Shown piece after piece: positions 27,578-35,800 of a stretch of 43,807 bases of DNA. Location: positions 378,985 through 422,791 of the forward strand of contig JAHEET010000005.1 in assembly GCA_024640565.1 (NCBI GenBank), written 5' to 3'. A program made the position numbers and the translations under genes. The DNA comes from Flavobacteriaceae bacterium (lineage in GTDB: Bacteria > Bacteroidota > Bacteroidia > Flavobacteriales > Flavobacteriaceae). The notes under the pieces were generated by a model. That model worked only from the letters and a program-made list of their open reading frames with translations. It was not told the DNA's origin and made no database searches. Position 1 is the stretch's first letter, and each line of letters begins with the position of its first letter.

Positions 27578-28072
27578 TTATAATTTTCTGTTAATTTTTG
27601 GAATTCTTCCTATTTTATTAAAAAAAACCTGAATCATTAAATGTTCTAAAACTGAAGGTATTGTGAAAATTCCATCACCAATTTCGTAATAATAAATCTC
27701 TAAATTCTTTAACCTATAGTTCTTTTCAGAATAATTATTTGATTTAGAATCTATGTATTTTAAAAATTCTCCATCTAATTTATAAGGTGATGAACCATTT
27801 AGTATTCTACTTCTTATTCCTTGACTTGATTTAGTCTCTTCATCAATTACTTTACCTGATGACCCAATATAAATAATTCCATCTTTTTTTGTTTGAAATA
27901 AATAAACTCCTTTTGTTTTGTTTAAATTTGAATCTATTTTTTTCTTGAAATAATCTCTTGATTTGAATTCATCAAATCTTTTTAACTCAATTTTTTCTAT
28001 ATGAAACATCGAATTAAACTCTTCAACCAATTCTGTCACAAATAAATAACTTTTAGTTATGTTTTTTTTCAT
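27578..28072 (-). CDS. GIY-YIG nuclease domain protein
   Basis: A 164-residue protein. The GIY-YIG motif is split as GVYLF (55-59) and IIYIGSSG (66-73). Conserved downstream residues are in place: Arg in IRSRI (86-90), Glu143 in LEHLMIQVFF and an Asn near the end (INRKL). The fold therefore looks complete and catalytic, although there is no extra DNA-binding domain. It lies 17 bases behind a small acidic MEDSVEDY protein, an order seen in toxin-antitoxin-like pairs. Homing endonuclease, restriction or toxin roles are all possible. Confidence 0.72.
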   Translation of the reverse strand: MKKNITKSYLFVTELVEEFNSMFHIEKIELKRFDEFKSRDYFKKKIDSNLNKTKGVYLFQTKKDGIIYIGSSGKVIDEETKSSQGIRSRILNGSSPYKLDGEFLKYIDSKSNNYSEKNYRLKNLEIYYYEIGDGIFTIPSVLEHLMIQVFFNKIGRIPKINRKL

Positions 28073-28089
28073 TTCCTATGGACAAAAGA

Positions 28090-28422
28090 TTAGTCTGGTG
28101 AACATTGACATATAGATAATGTGAATTCTGTAGAACTTTTTGTTAATTTAATAAAAGCGTCTTTACTAATTTCATTAAAATCTTTATCAAAATAAATAAA
28201 GTTATACCCAATCGACAGAGATAAATCAATAAACTCTTTTTTGAATTTATTGTCTGTTTTTATATTGGCTTGTATTCCGTCATCGTCAATATCTAAAAAC
28301 AAATCTTCCCTAAATAGTTTTAAATCAATTTCATCATAAAACCCCCAGTACTGGGCATCCCATAAATCTCTGTCATTATCCAATTTTTCTTTTAGAAAAT
28401 AATCTTCAACCGAGTCTTCCAT
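28090..28422 (-). CDS. Small acidic MEDSVEDY protein, partner of the GIY-YIG gene
   Basis: A 110-residue acidic protein. Its N-terminus (MEDSVEDYFLKEKLDND...LWDAQYWGFYDEI) is clearly related to the 81-residue protein at 41085-41330 (MEDTVEDYIIKNSLDGD...LWSQNGWGFFEEL). No known family was recognised. Being first in a two-gene unit with a nuclease, it could be an antitoxin, immunity protein or adaptor; none is proven. Confidence 0.65.
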   Translation of the reverse strand: MEDSVEDYFLKEKLDNDRDLWDAQYWGFYDEIDLKLFREDLFLDIDDDGIQANIKTDNKFKKEFIDLSLSIGYNFIYFDKDFNEISKDAFIKLTKSSTEFTLSICQCSPD

Positions 28423-28496
28423 AGAACAATCAAACGGGACATTAATTCCAATAAAGTATATATAGTCTTAAAATTAGTTAGGTTACAAATTTAATT

Positions 28497-28622
28497 TTTT
28501 TTTTAAATTTATAATTTATATCTTTAAAAAAAAATTCGATAATTGGACAACGTTGTCTATTAACGTAGTATATAGTTGTGATTTAATTTTTTATTTTTAA
28601 AATATAAATTATAAATCTAAAA
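28497..28622. repeat. AT-rich inverted repeat around a 12-bp palindrome
   Basis: ATTTATAATTTATAT (28507-28521) and ATATAAATTATAAAT (28602-28616) are perfect inverted arms, and both sides extend into imperfect T/A tracts. Between them lies the perfect palindrome GACAACGTTGTC (28546-28557). The element occupies the gap between divergent genes and could be an operator region or a mini mobile element. Confidence 0.55.
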
Positions 28623-28632
28623 AATTAATAAA

Positions 28633-28797
28633 ATGAAATTAAAAGTTTTAGAAGGAACTTGGACTGTATGGTCACAAGAAACCAAACAACTAAATGTAGA
28701 ACTCGAAGATGGAAGAATCTTGGGAGTTAGACAGATTGAAGAAATCTTTGCTGCAGAGCTTACCGAAAATGTAAAAAAAGGATGGGAGAAGGTTTAA
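28633..28797 (+). CDS. Small hypothetical protein (54 aa)
   Basis: The reading frame starts MKLKVLEGTWTVWSQ and ends NVKKGWEKV. The composition is protein-like and it begins 10 bases after the inverted repeat. No family was recognised. It is first in a rightward series of small genes (28633-30850). Confidence 0.5.
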   Translation: MKLKVLEGTWTVWSQETKQLNVELEDGRILGVRQIEEIFAAELTENVKKGWEKV

Positions 28798-28848
28798 TTT
28801 GTTAAGTTATTAATTCAAGATGATCGAAATCAAACTTAAAAAAATATT

Positions 28849-29553
28849 ATGACACTAGAAGAATTAAGAGCAACAACAATTTATAAAAAAAACGCAGTCT
28901 TAAATGATACCGTAATTGATACCTATAAAGCAATATCTGGCGATAAAGAAGGATTCAATATATATTTTTATAAACAGGAGCAACTCGACTATTCCTCCCA
29001 CGAAGAATTTAAATTTTACACCCATAAATTAGAACGAATAAATAAATCCATTGAAGAATTTAAATCTTTAAGTATTGACAAAAAACTCTCTAAAGGAATA
29101 AAAAATTTAACAGATAAAACAGAAGCGCTATTTAGAAATAAGGAGCTAAAAGCCTATGACTTAAAGGCCTACAGACGAAAAGTTTCACAAATACAAAATT
29201 CAATGTGTAATACCAAAATCTTGGATATTATAAATGGTCTAAAAATAGAGATCAATGATTTAAACATAAATTTACCTAAAATACCTACACCTGTTGTAAC
29301 TCATAAGTTTTATGTTTCAAAAAAATCAAATAAACCTGTGGGTCAAATTTTAACAGAGGACTTACCTGTTGAATTAAAACGAGCTCCAATAATGAATGGT
29401 TATGTTCTTCCTCTAGAAGTATACAAAAAAAAATGTGTAGTTTGGACAGGACATAAACCAGCACCACTAATGGGAAGTGGATTTCAAGAATTATGGGAAC
29501 AAAGAGACAACAAATGGCAGTGTATAGATTCCAGTGGGACATGGGTATCCTAA
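28849..29553 (+). CDS. Hypothetical protein, 234 aa
   Basis: A soluble Lys-rich protein with no signal peptide. The middle (about 50-130) is likely helical or coiled-coil, and the C-terminal third has a different look with many Trp/Gly (VVWTGHKPAPLMGSGFQELW, then WQCIDSSGTWVS). The family was not recognised. It follows the 54-aa gene after 51 bases and is likely in the same transcript. Confidence 0.6.
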   Translation: MTLEELRATTIYKKNAVLNDTVIDTYKAISGDKEGFNIYFYKQEQLDYSSHEEFKFYTHKLERINKSIEEFKSLSIDKKLSKGIKNLTDKTEALFRNKELKAYDLKAYRRKVSQIQNSMCNTKILDIINGLKIEINDLNINLPKIPTPVVTHKFYVSKKSNKPVGQILTEDLPVELKRAPIMNGYVLPLEVYKKKCVVWTGHKPAPLMGSGFQELWEQRDNKWQCIDSSGTWVS

Positions 29554-29608
29554 TTTTGTTTTTATTATTATTTTTAAAAATAAATTATTAACTAAAAAAA
29601 ATAATATA

Positions 29609-29875
29609 ATGAGTAAAGCAATTTTATCAGAAGATGTAAGAGAAGTGTACTGGGCAAAAACAAATGAGTATAACATCAAAATTGACGATAAAAATTACAA
29701 AGTAAGAGTTTTTGAAGATTCTAATGGATGTGAGGAACTTTTGTGGGACGGGGAAAATTGGATTAAAGATAATTTTCCAGAAGCTGTTCAAAATTTCTTC
29801 AGCCTTGTTAGTTACGGAGAAGTCGATAGTAGTGCTACCAAAGGTGAAGTATTTGATCTTGAAGCCTACCAATAA
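29609..29875 (+). CDS. Small acidic hypothetical protein with a VYWxKTxEYN start
   Basis: 88 residues starting MSKAILSEDVREVYWAKT. The frame is open further upstream, but the preceding codons lie within an AT-rich spacer. Its VYWAKTNEYN stretch recurs as VYWPKTSEYN in the protein at 42389-42913, near the N-terminus in both. The sequence is acidic with several Trp. Function unknown. Confidence 0.6.
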   Translation: MSKAILSEDVREVYWAKTNEYNIKIDDKNYKVRVFEDSNGCEELLWDGENWIKDNFPEAVQNFFSLVSYGEVDSSATKGEVFDLEAYQ

Positions 29876-29897
29876 AATTAATTTTCAAACATCACAA

Positions 29898-30127
29898 ATG
29901 AAAATAGCATACCTACATGGCCTAAAGTAAAACCAACGGTATTGGTGGGTACTACTCATCACATATTTCTTGGTAAAGACGATTCGGTTGTGAATGGACA
30001 AGAAGTAAAATTTTATTTAAATAGCTCGGGTACAGGAGAATTTTACTTTGAAGAATATGAAGGAGGCCACAGAGTTCCGGCCCAAATATTTTTTATCTCA
30101 ATCAAAAATAAAGTAACTAATAACTAA
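29898..30127 (+). pseudogene. Decayed YqiA-like alpha/beta hydrolase gene with internal deletions
   Basis: The first codons read MKIAYLHGLK and then a stop. In another frame the sequence resumes as KPTVLVGTTHHIFLGKDD and continues through EEYEGGHRVPAQIFF to a stop at 30127. Compared with the intact relative at 38536-39021 (MKIAYLHGLE, IPTILFNP, TSHSVFLGKTD, NGGHRVLAEVF), about 65-70 residues with the GSSMGG nucleophile elbow and a further ~20 are missing. Start and C-terminus remain recognisable, so this is a two-deletion pseudogene. Confidence 0.85.
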
Positions 30128-30140
30128 ATATAACATAATT

Positions 30141-30512
30141 ATGGAAATAACAAAAGCAGTTTTTTTAGAAAATGCACCTTTTAATTACGAAGGTGATGAT
30201 ATAAAAGGATATACTTTTATTGGAATTAATTTTTTCGATTTTGAAATAAAAGAAGTTACAGACAATATGGCTTCAACTATGGATGATTTGAAAACGCTAT
30301 TGGAAAGCGACGATATAGATGAAATCACAGAGTTAAACAATTCTATTATGAATTGGGCTTTTGCTGAGGGAGATAATTTTCAAGGCTCTTATGAAGAAGT
30401 AGAAGGTTCTGGAGAATATAACTGGTATCTTGATTTTGGAAAAGTAGAATTTCAACCTGATGGGAAAGAAGCCAAATATGTTGGCGTTCGTTTATATAAT
30501 GGAAATTTATAA
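30141..30512 (+). CDS. Acidic hypothetical protein, 123 aa
   Basis: A strongly acidic soluble protein (many Asp/Glu, e.g. SDDIDEITEL) with no recognised family. It starts 13 bases after the hydrolase pseudogene. Size and charge resemble immunity or DNA-mimic proteins, but no motif decides. Confidence 0.6.
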   Translation: MEITKAVFLENAPFNYEGDDIKGYTFIGINFFDFEIKEVTDNMASTMDDLKTLLESDDIDEITELNNSIMNWAFAEGDNFQGSYEEVEGSGEYNWYLDFGKVEFQPDGKEAKYVGVRLYNGNL

Positions 30513-30523
30513 CAATAATAATA

Positions 30524-30850
30524 ATGGCAAGAGATTATACAAAATACAATGTAAAAGGCGTTGGCGAAAAGTTAAACAAAAGATAACTAGTTTTTGAAGT
30601 AGTAAAAAATTGGGCTGCTAAGAAAAAACCATCTTTAAAAGTAATGACCAATACTTTTAAAGATGAAATACAAGGCAGCAAGGGTTTTGTAAGAAAAAAG
30701 GGAGAGGTAAAAGACCCAAAACGTTTTAACATGCAAGAACCATTAAGTATTAAAAACGGTACTAAAGTGGTAGTTTCTAATCAATGGGGCACAAAAAATA
30801 TTGCCGCATTTTTAGATTTGGCAAAAAAGTTAGGCCTCACATTTCTGTGA
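30524..30850 (+). pseudogene. Hypothetical gene broken by one in-frame stop
   Basis: The frame starts MARDYTKYNVKGVGEKLNKR, then has TAA at 30584-30586, and continues in the same frame for 87 more codons (LVFEVVKNWAAKKK...VVVSNQWGTKNIAAFLDLA) to a stop at 30850. The downstream part has normal coding character, so a single nonsense mutation in a ~108-codon gene is the simplest reading. Confidence 0.75.
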
Positions 30851-30930
30851 AGCTTTAAGTGAACTCAACAATTAGAAGTTCTAACTTTTTTGAGGATATA
30901 GAAAATATATTAATGCAAAATAATAACTTT

Positions 30931-30965
30931 AAAAAAAACCTCCAACCAAATAAAGGTTGAAGGTT
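30931..30965 (-). terminator. Hairpin with minus-strand T-run next to repeat copy B
   Basis: AACCTCCAACC and GGTTGAAGGTT can form an 11-bp stem with one mismatch, followed on the minus strand by eight T. It has the same position relative to the 46-bp repeat as the hairpin at 26901-26932, but its sequence differs. Confidence 0.55.
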
Positions 30966-30970
30966 CTACT

Positions 30971-31016
30971 GTGACCCAAACTTATGGTAGTTCAAACTTT
31001 TTGGATGGAATTAATG
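30971..31016. repeat. 46-bp repeat, copy B
   Basis: This matches copy A (26935-26980) at 40 of 46 positions in the same orientation. The match covers the end GGAATTAATG and then fades. Confidence 0.7.
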
Positions 31017-31028
31017 AGATAAGTTTAA

Positions 31029-31393
31029 AAAAAATATTTCCCAAACATTAATTTCAATTTTATTGGAAAATTAGAATGGTATCCTGTAACTGAGAAAGAA
31101 AAAAAAGAACTCTAGAAAAAAATGGTAGAAGAATATCAAAACAAAGAGTTAGGTATTTCAAAACTCAAGATTTTCAATTTAAATCTAACTCAAAATCATC
31201 AGATTTTCGTCACTTACTAATTAGCGACATTGAAGAAGACGGGGTGTTTTATTGTATATATGATTTTAAAACTATTGGAAATATGGGTCAAAAAACTAGA
31301 TATAAGTTTCAAATCAAAGATTTTCAATCGATTGACGCATCCTCAAAAGTTAATATTGAATTGTTAGATGAATATCTAATAATGATTCGATAA
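31029..31393 (+). pseudogene. Hypothetical gene with a stop and a frameshift
   Basis: Starting beside repeat B, the frame reads NFIGKLEWYPVTEKEKKEL and then meets TAG at 31113-31115 (a Trp codon changed by one base would fit). It continues KKMVEEYQNKELG, and between about 31150 and 31210 the coding signal moves to another frame: DFRHLLISDIEEDGVFYCIY to LLDEYLIMIR and a stop at 31393. There is no start codon on the left. No family was recognised. Confidence 0.65.
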
Positions 31394-31402
31394 TAATTTT
31401 TT

Positions 31403-31690
31403 TTATTTCCAGGATTTTTTCAGACTTTTAGCATACTCAACAGCTATAATTCTTGAGGGATTATTTGAGTTTTCAATAATATTTTGTTTTATTTCCTGAT
31501 CTTTATTCCAGTCTCCGCCTGTATATGTAAACCTATACGATTGTTTACCTTTCCATGACTGATCAATCACTTTAACTACAGAACATTCATCAATAAAAAT
31601 TTTATTAATATTTAAGATTAGATCATCAATGGGTTATTGGTTGTCAAATATGAAATAATTTTCAGGATAAATAGGAACACCTATTATTAT
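31403..31690 (-). pseudogene. Broken hypothetical gene on the minus strand
   Basis: On the minus strand the frame reads IGVPIYPENYFIFDNQ, then a stop (31634-31636), then PIDDLILNINKIF and on through SYRFTYTGGDWNKDQEIKQN to EYAKSLKKSWK and a stop at 31403. No start codon is visible. The peptide character on both sides of the stop agrees, so this is a truncated remnant. It lies downstream of the 194-aa gene on the same strand. Confidence 0.6.
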
Positions 31691-31729
31691 TTATAATGAA
31701 TTATAACTTTGAAAAAAAAGCTAAATCCT

Positions 31730-32314
31730 CTAATTAATCTGTTTGATAGTATATTTAAATTCTCCAAATTCAAATGTATCTCCCTCTTCTTTAAATCTTA
31801 ATAACTTCCCTAAGGTAGAATCAAATAAAGTTAAAGAATACCCTTCCTCAAATTTAACATCACCGTCTCTTGAATCTGTTAGTATTTTTTTTTGAGTAAT
31901 TTTTCCATCACTCGACTCAAATACTATTTTTGAATTTAAATCTGCTACTTTTATACCATTCTCCTTTGACTTGCGCCAATCTACAAAACTATCAAATCCA
32001 CCAATGAATAATAATCTTCCATTTTCCCATTGTCCTATTTTGTAAGGAATACCACCCTGTGGATGATGTATAATAATTCCGTTATACTCAAAATTAGCAC
32101 CTAAATACCTGTAAGTTCCCCTATTAATCCATTCTAAAACAGGGAAGATGTCTGACATCCCTCTATTCCATCTATTATAACTGTATGCAGCAACATTTTT
32201 TATAGAAAAAAGCTTATTAGATTCAAAAAAAACCTTCAATTCCGAATGGGAATAAATTTGACCTTCATTAAAACCAGCATTTAAGTCGCTTAACTTTCTG
32301 TTGTCTATCATCAT
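31730..32314 (-). CDS. Hypothetical protein with a GreA/GreB-like C-terminal domain
   Basis: A 194-residue soluble protein. The last ~70 residues resemble the FKBP-like C-terminal domain of GreA: a strand pattern, then TLFDSTLGKLLRFKEEGDTF and a closing EFKYTIKQI, which parallels GreA SPLGKALLGKKxGDxV...YEI..I. The usual GreA N-terminal coiled coil is absent. The first ~115 residues are a different domain with AAYSYNRWNRGMSDIFPVLE and PQGGIPYKIGQW that was not recognised. It overlaps the nucleotidase gene by 4 bases (ATGA), so translation is coupled. The Gre resemblance is by eye. Confidence 0.65.
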   Translation of the reverse strand: MMIDNRKLSDLNAGFNEGQIYSHSELKVFFESNKLFSIKNVAAYSYNRWNRGMSDIFPVLEWINRGTYRYLGANFEYNGIIIHHPQGGIPYKIGQWENGRLLFIGGFDSFVDWRKSKENGIKVADLNSKIVFESSDGKITQKKILTDSRDGDVKFEEGYSLTLFDSTLGKLLRFKEEGDTFEFGEFKYTIKQIN

Positions 32315-32763
32315 TGTATATTTAAGTGCTTTAGTATTTTACTCCAGTCTCTAAATTTTTCTGATCCAAAATGCAACCACTCCCCTTTGAACTCTGAAGC
32401 ACCATTAAATCTTCTGTCATCAATTAAATAATCTCCAATAAGTAAATGTTTGTGATGAGATAAAATTAATCTTTTTCTAATTAATTTTTCGTTAAAGTAT
32501 TTTGCAACCCATAGTCTTTTATGCATCCATGCCTCTGGGTTATCCCATGGGGCTGTCGATAAAAAATACACATCAAAATCTTTGTGATTTAATAGTTTAT
32601 TTACTGATGCTATGGCTTCTGAAATAGGCTCTAAATGCTCATAAACTCCCGGTAATTTATCGGGCCTCCCGATATAAGGGGTAATAGTAGATAAAGAGTG
32701 ATTTCTCCTACCTTTTTCAAAATTGGCAACAACCCCATCAAGGTCTATATAAATGATTTTCAT
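32311..32763 (-). CDS. 5'(3')-deoxyribonucleotidase (HAD family, NT5C type)
   Basis: A 150-residue HAD phosphatase. The catalytic motif DLDGVVANF is at 7-15 (Asp7 and Asp9). The NT5C-type pattern follows: LSTAPWDNPEAWMHKRLWV, then LIGDYLIDDRRFN, and HFGSEKFRDW. The family removes the 5' (or 3') phosphate from deoxyribonucleoside monophosphates. It is first in a two-gene unit with the GreA-like gene and divergent from the large NTPase at 32869. Nucleotidases occur in phage-defence loci, but this one could be plain salvage. Confidence 0.85.
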   Translation of the reverse strand: MKIIYIDLDGVVANFEKGRRNHSLSTITPYIGRPDKLPGVYEHLEPISEAIASVNKLLNHKDFDVYFLSTAPWDNPEAWMHKRLWVAKYFNEKLIRKRLILSHHKHLLIGDYLIDDRRFNGASEFKGEWLHFGSEKFRDWSKILKHLNIQ

Positions 32764-32868
32764 AAAATTGAAATAAAAAAATTTTTATTGTATTTTGCAA
32801 TATATTAAAATAATAAATACAAAGGTGTTTTAATATTTTATTTACCCCAATAACTTTTATAATTTTTA

Positions 32869-35800
32869 ATGAGGAATTCAAAAATCATAACGCTATTATT
32901 TTTACTAGTATCAAACTTTTTATGGGCTAATCCACTTATTGATTCTTTAAAAATTAAAAGGCTTAAGAATCATGTATCATCTTTAGATTATATCACCAGA
33001 CAAATTGACAATAGTAAGTTTTACTTAAATCTAAATAAATCTTATTGTGATTCTATTTTAGCTATAGATTCCAGTAACCAGTTTGCTCTTGATTTTAAAA
33101 ATAAAATTAATTTAACCTTAGCAACCTGTGATCAAAATACAAACCATAAAATTGAATTATTTCCGTTTTTTAACGGGTTTCCAGATTATATGGGTTTTGC
33201 TGATGATCCAATAGAATACGCTTACGATAGTAGTCTTGAAAAACTTCTAAACTCTAAATATCCAGCTGTTGAAAATGGGCCTATCCTAAACACTAATATC
33301 TCATCTATAGTTGTACGAAATTCTTGTGATGATGAAATGTTTGAAATTGTAAATCAAACATTATTAAAAAAAACCAATCATTACATAATACCAAAACATG
33401 AATTAGAAGAGGTTCTAGGTAAGAAAGCTACCACAAGTCTTATTGATGGAAATATTGATTCAAAAACTATATTGTTGCTGTGTGAGAAATTAAAACTAGA
33501 TCGATTAGGCATTTTTAATGTAAATGATTTGGATGTGATTAATAACTCAATATGGTTAGTTCAATCAGAGTTTTATACATTTCATAAAGATTCTGGATTT
33601 ACAGAGCCAATATTTACAAGAGGTTTTAATATCGATAAGCGTTCGTTCAGTATTATGTATATACTGTTACTAATTATTAAATCTATTTTATTAATTGCGT
33701 TAATTTCTTTTTTAAACCAAAAATTAAAAAGAATAATTGACAGTAGCGATAAAATCATCAAGGATTTATTTAATCTGTTTATTGACAAAGTGAAATTTGT
33801 AGGTATTAGTTTTATAATTCCATTACTCTTCTCATTTTTATTAATTTATTCTGTTTCTTATTTAATGCCAAGTGCAGAGGAGCATTTTGAAGAATTTTCA
33901 GCAAAATTTTGGATGTTCTCAATAACTATAGGAATGAGTATAGTTCCAACTATAATAAATCTATACTTTATCAATAGAATGGATTTAGATGGTTTCCACA
34001 CCATAAAAGGATATCGTTATTTTGCCAATTCTTCATTATATGCTACGTACTTTCCATTATTTGTTTTCTATATTATTCAGTTTGACACCTACCCAATAAC
34101 CGAACATTTTCTTTTAATTGGAATTACTTTATTAATTGGAGATTTATTGGCTAGATCTTATTTTCAGTTTTCTTCAATCACAAAAAATATTGCACTAAAA
34201 AAACAAGGTGTATATGGAATTATATTAGGAACAGTTGCGCTACTTTTATTTAACTCAATTATCCTAACTGAATTAACAATCGCAAACCTAGGGGTAAGTA
34301 TTGTTGTTATTCTTCCTTTGTCAATTGCTCATTATCTAATAGGGTATTATTTAAATAAAAAATATGAATACAATTTAAATCAATCTAGTAACAAAACACT
34401 GCTTAGTAATGTCCCATATATTACTGAATTGTTAAATCCTAAAGAAGCTATTTTTAACAAAATTGTAGATTCAATGTCTGATACTGAATTAAATATAATG
34501 ATTGTATCAGGTCCTGCAGGAATTGGAAAAACAAGAGGGTTATTAGAAACAAAAGAATTATTTGAACATAGTGGATGGGATTGGTATTATGGTGATTGTG
34601 ATGAGCTACAAGGAGAGAATGCTGTTTCCTATGAGCCTTTCCTAGAGGGGTTTAAAGAATTACTTAAAATTGAAGCGTTTTCCAATCGAGGTGAAAGAAT
34701 GGAGAAGTCTATGGGTAAGGCTGTAAATGTTGGAGCGGCTATTATAGACATAGACACCTCATTTATTGGAGGGTATGAAAGAAATTCAGAAAGATCAATA
34801 ACTGAAATGTGTATTGAAATCATAGATAAATTAGAAAGCAGAAAAAATAAGACGATCTTTATTATGGAGGATCTCCACTGGATAGATCCAGAAAGTCATG
34901 CCTTTCTTAATAAGTTTATTGAGATGATTAATAGAAATAAATTTCTGCGAGGAAACATGTGTATCATCCTTTCTATAAGAGAAGAAAGTATATTTGAACA
35001 TAGAGGTCCTTCTATAAGTCAATTAATAGCAACTACAAATGATCTCAATAATAACTCCTCTTATAAATTTAAAGTTGAAGAACTTTTAAGTTTCAATAAC
35101 TTTAATACCCTAGATTTTGTTAAGCATTTGAGTACACAAAATAATAAATTTAAAATTCAAAATAACTCGCTGCTTGAAATTAACTCACTTTTAAACCAAT
35201 TAGTTAATGAGAAAAATACACTTGGACAAATTACTCCTTTATATATTTTCAAAACACTTGAAAAGTGGATTAGTGATGGGTTATTAAAATACAGTCCTAG
35301 TGGATATATTTTAACTGCTAATATAGATACTGATAGTCTACCTAATGATATGGAAGTTGATAGCTTCTATCATACAATTATTGATAAATACGATGAAAAA
35401 TGGCAACGCCTTTTGGAGAGTGCCTCAATCATTGGAAATAAATTTAATGCAGACATACTAACACAAGTTTGGGGTTATGAATTACTTGATGTTTTAGGGT
35501 TTTTAGAGAAGGTAGTTGAAGATGATTTGTTAATAGATATTTCTGACGAAGATAATATTTACGAGTTTAAAGATAAAAGAATCATAAGTTCAATAAAATC
35601 ATATTTTAATAAAGATGATAATAGTGATGATAAACAAATCATCAAAGAATATAATAAACGATACATATATCTTCAGAATAAAATTATTGAAAACCCTCAC
35701 AACCACAGTGTTGAAGAAATTTTATCTATAATTAGAAGACTATCATCTTTATTAATAAATGACACCTATTTAAAAATTGCGGAGAAATTAATTTTAGAGG

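Noticed and set aside
28546..28557. GACAACGTTGTC as an integron attC core site
   Set aside because: The attC core needs GTTRRRY; here the bases after GTT are GTCT, so the consensus is not met, and no integrase or array is visible.
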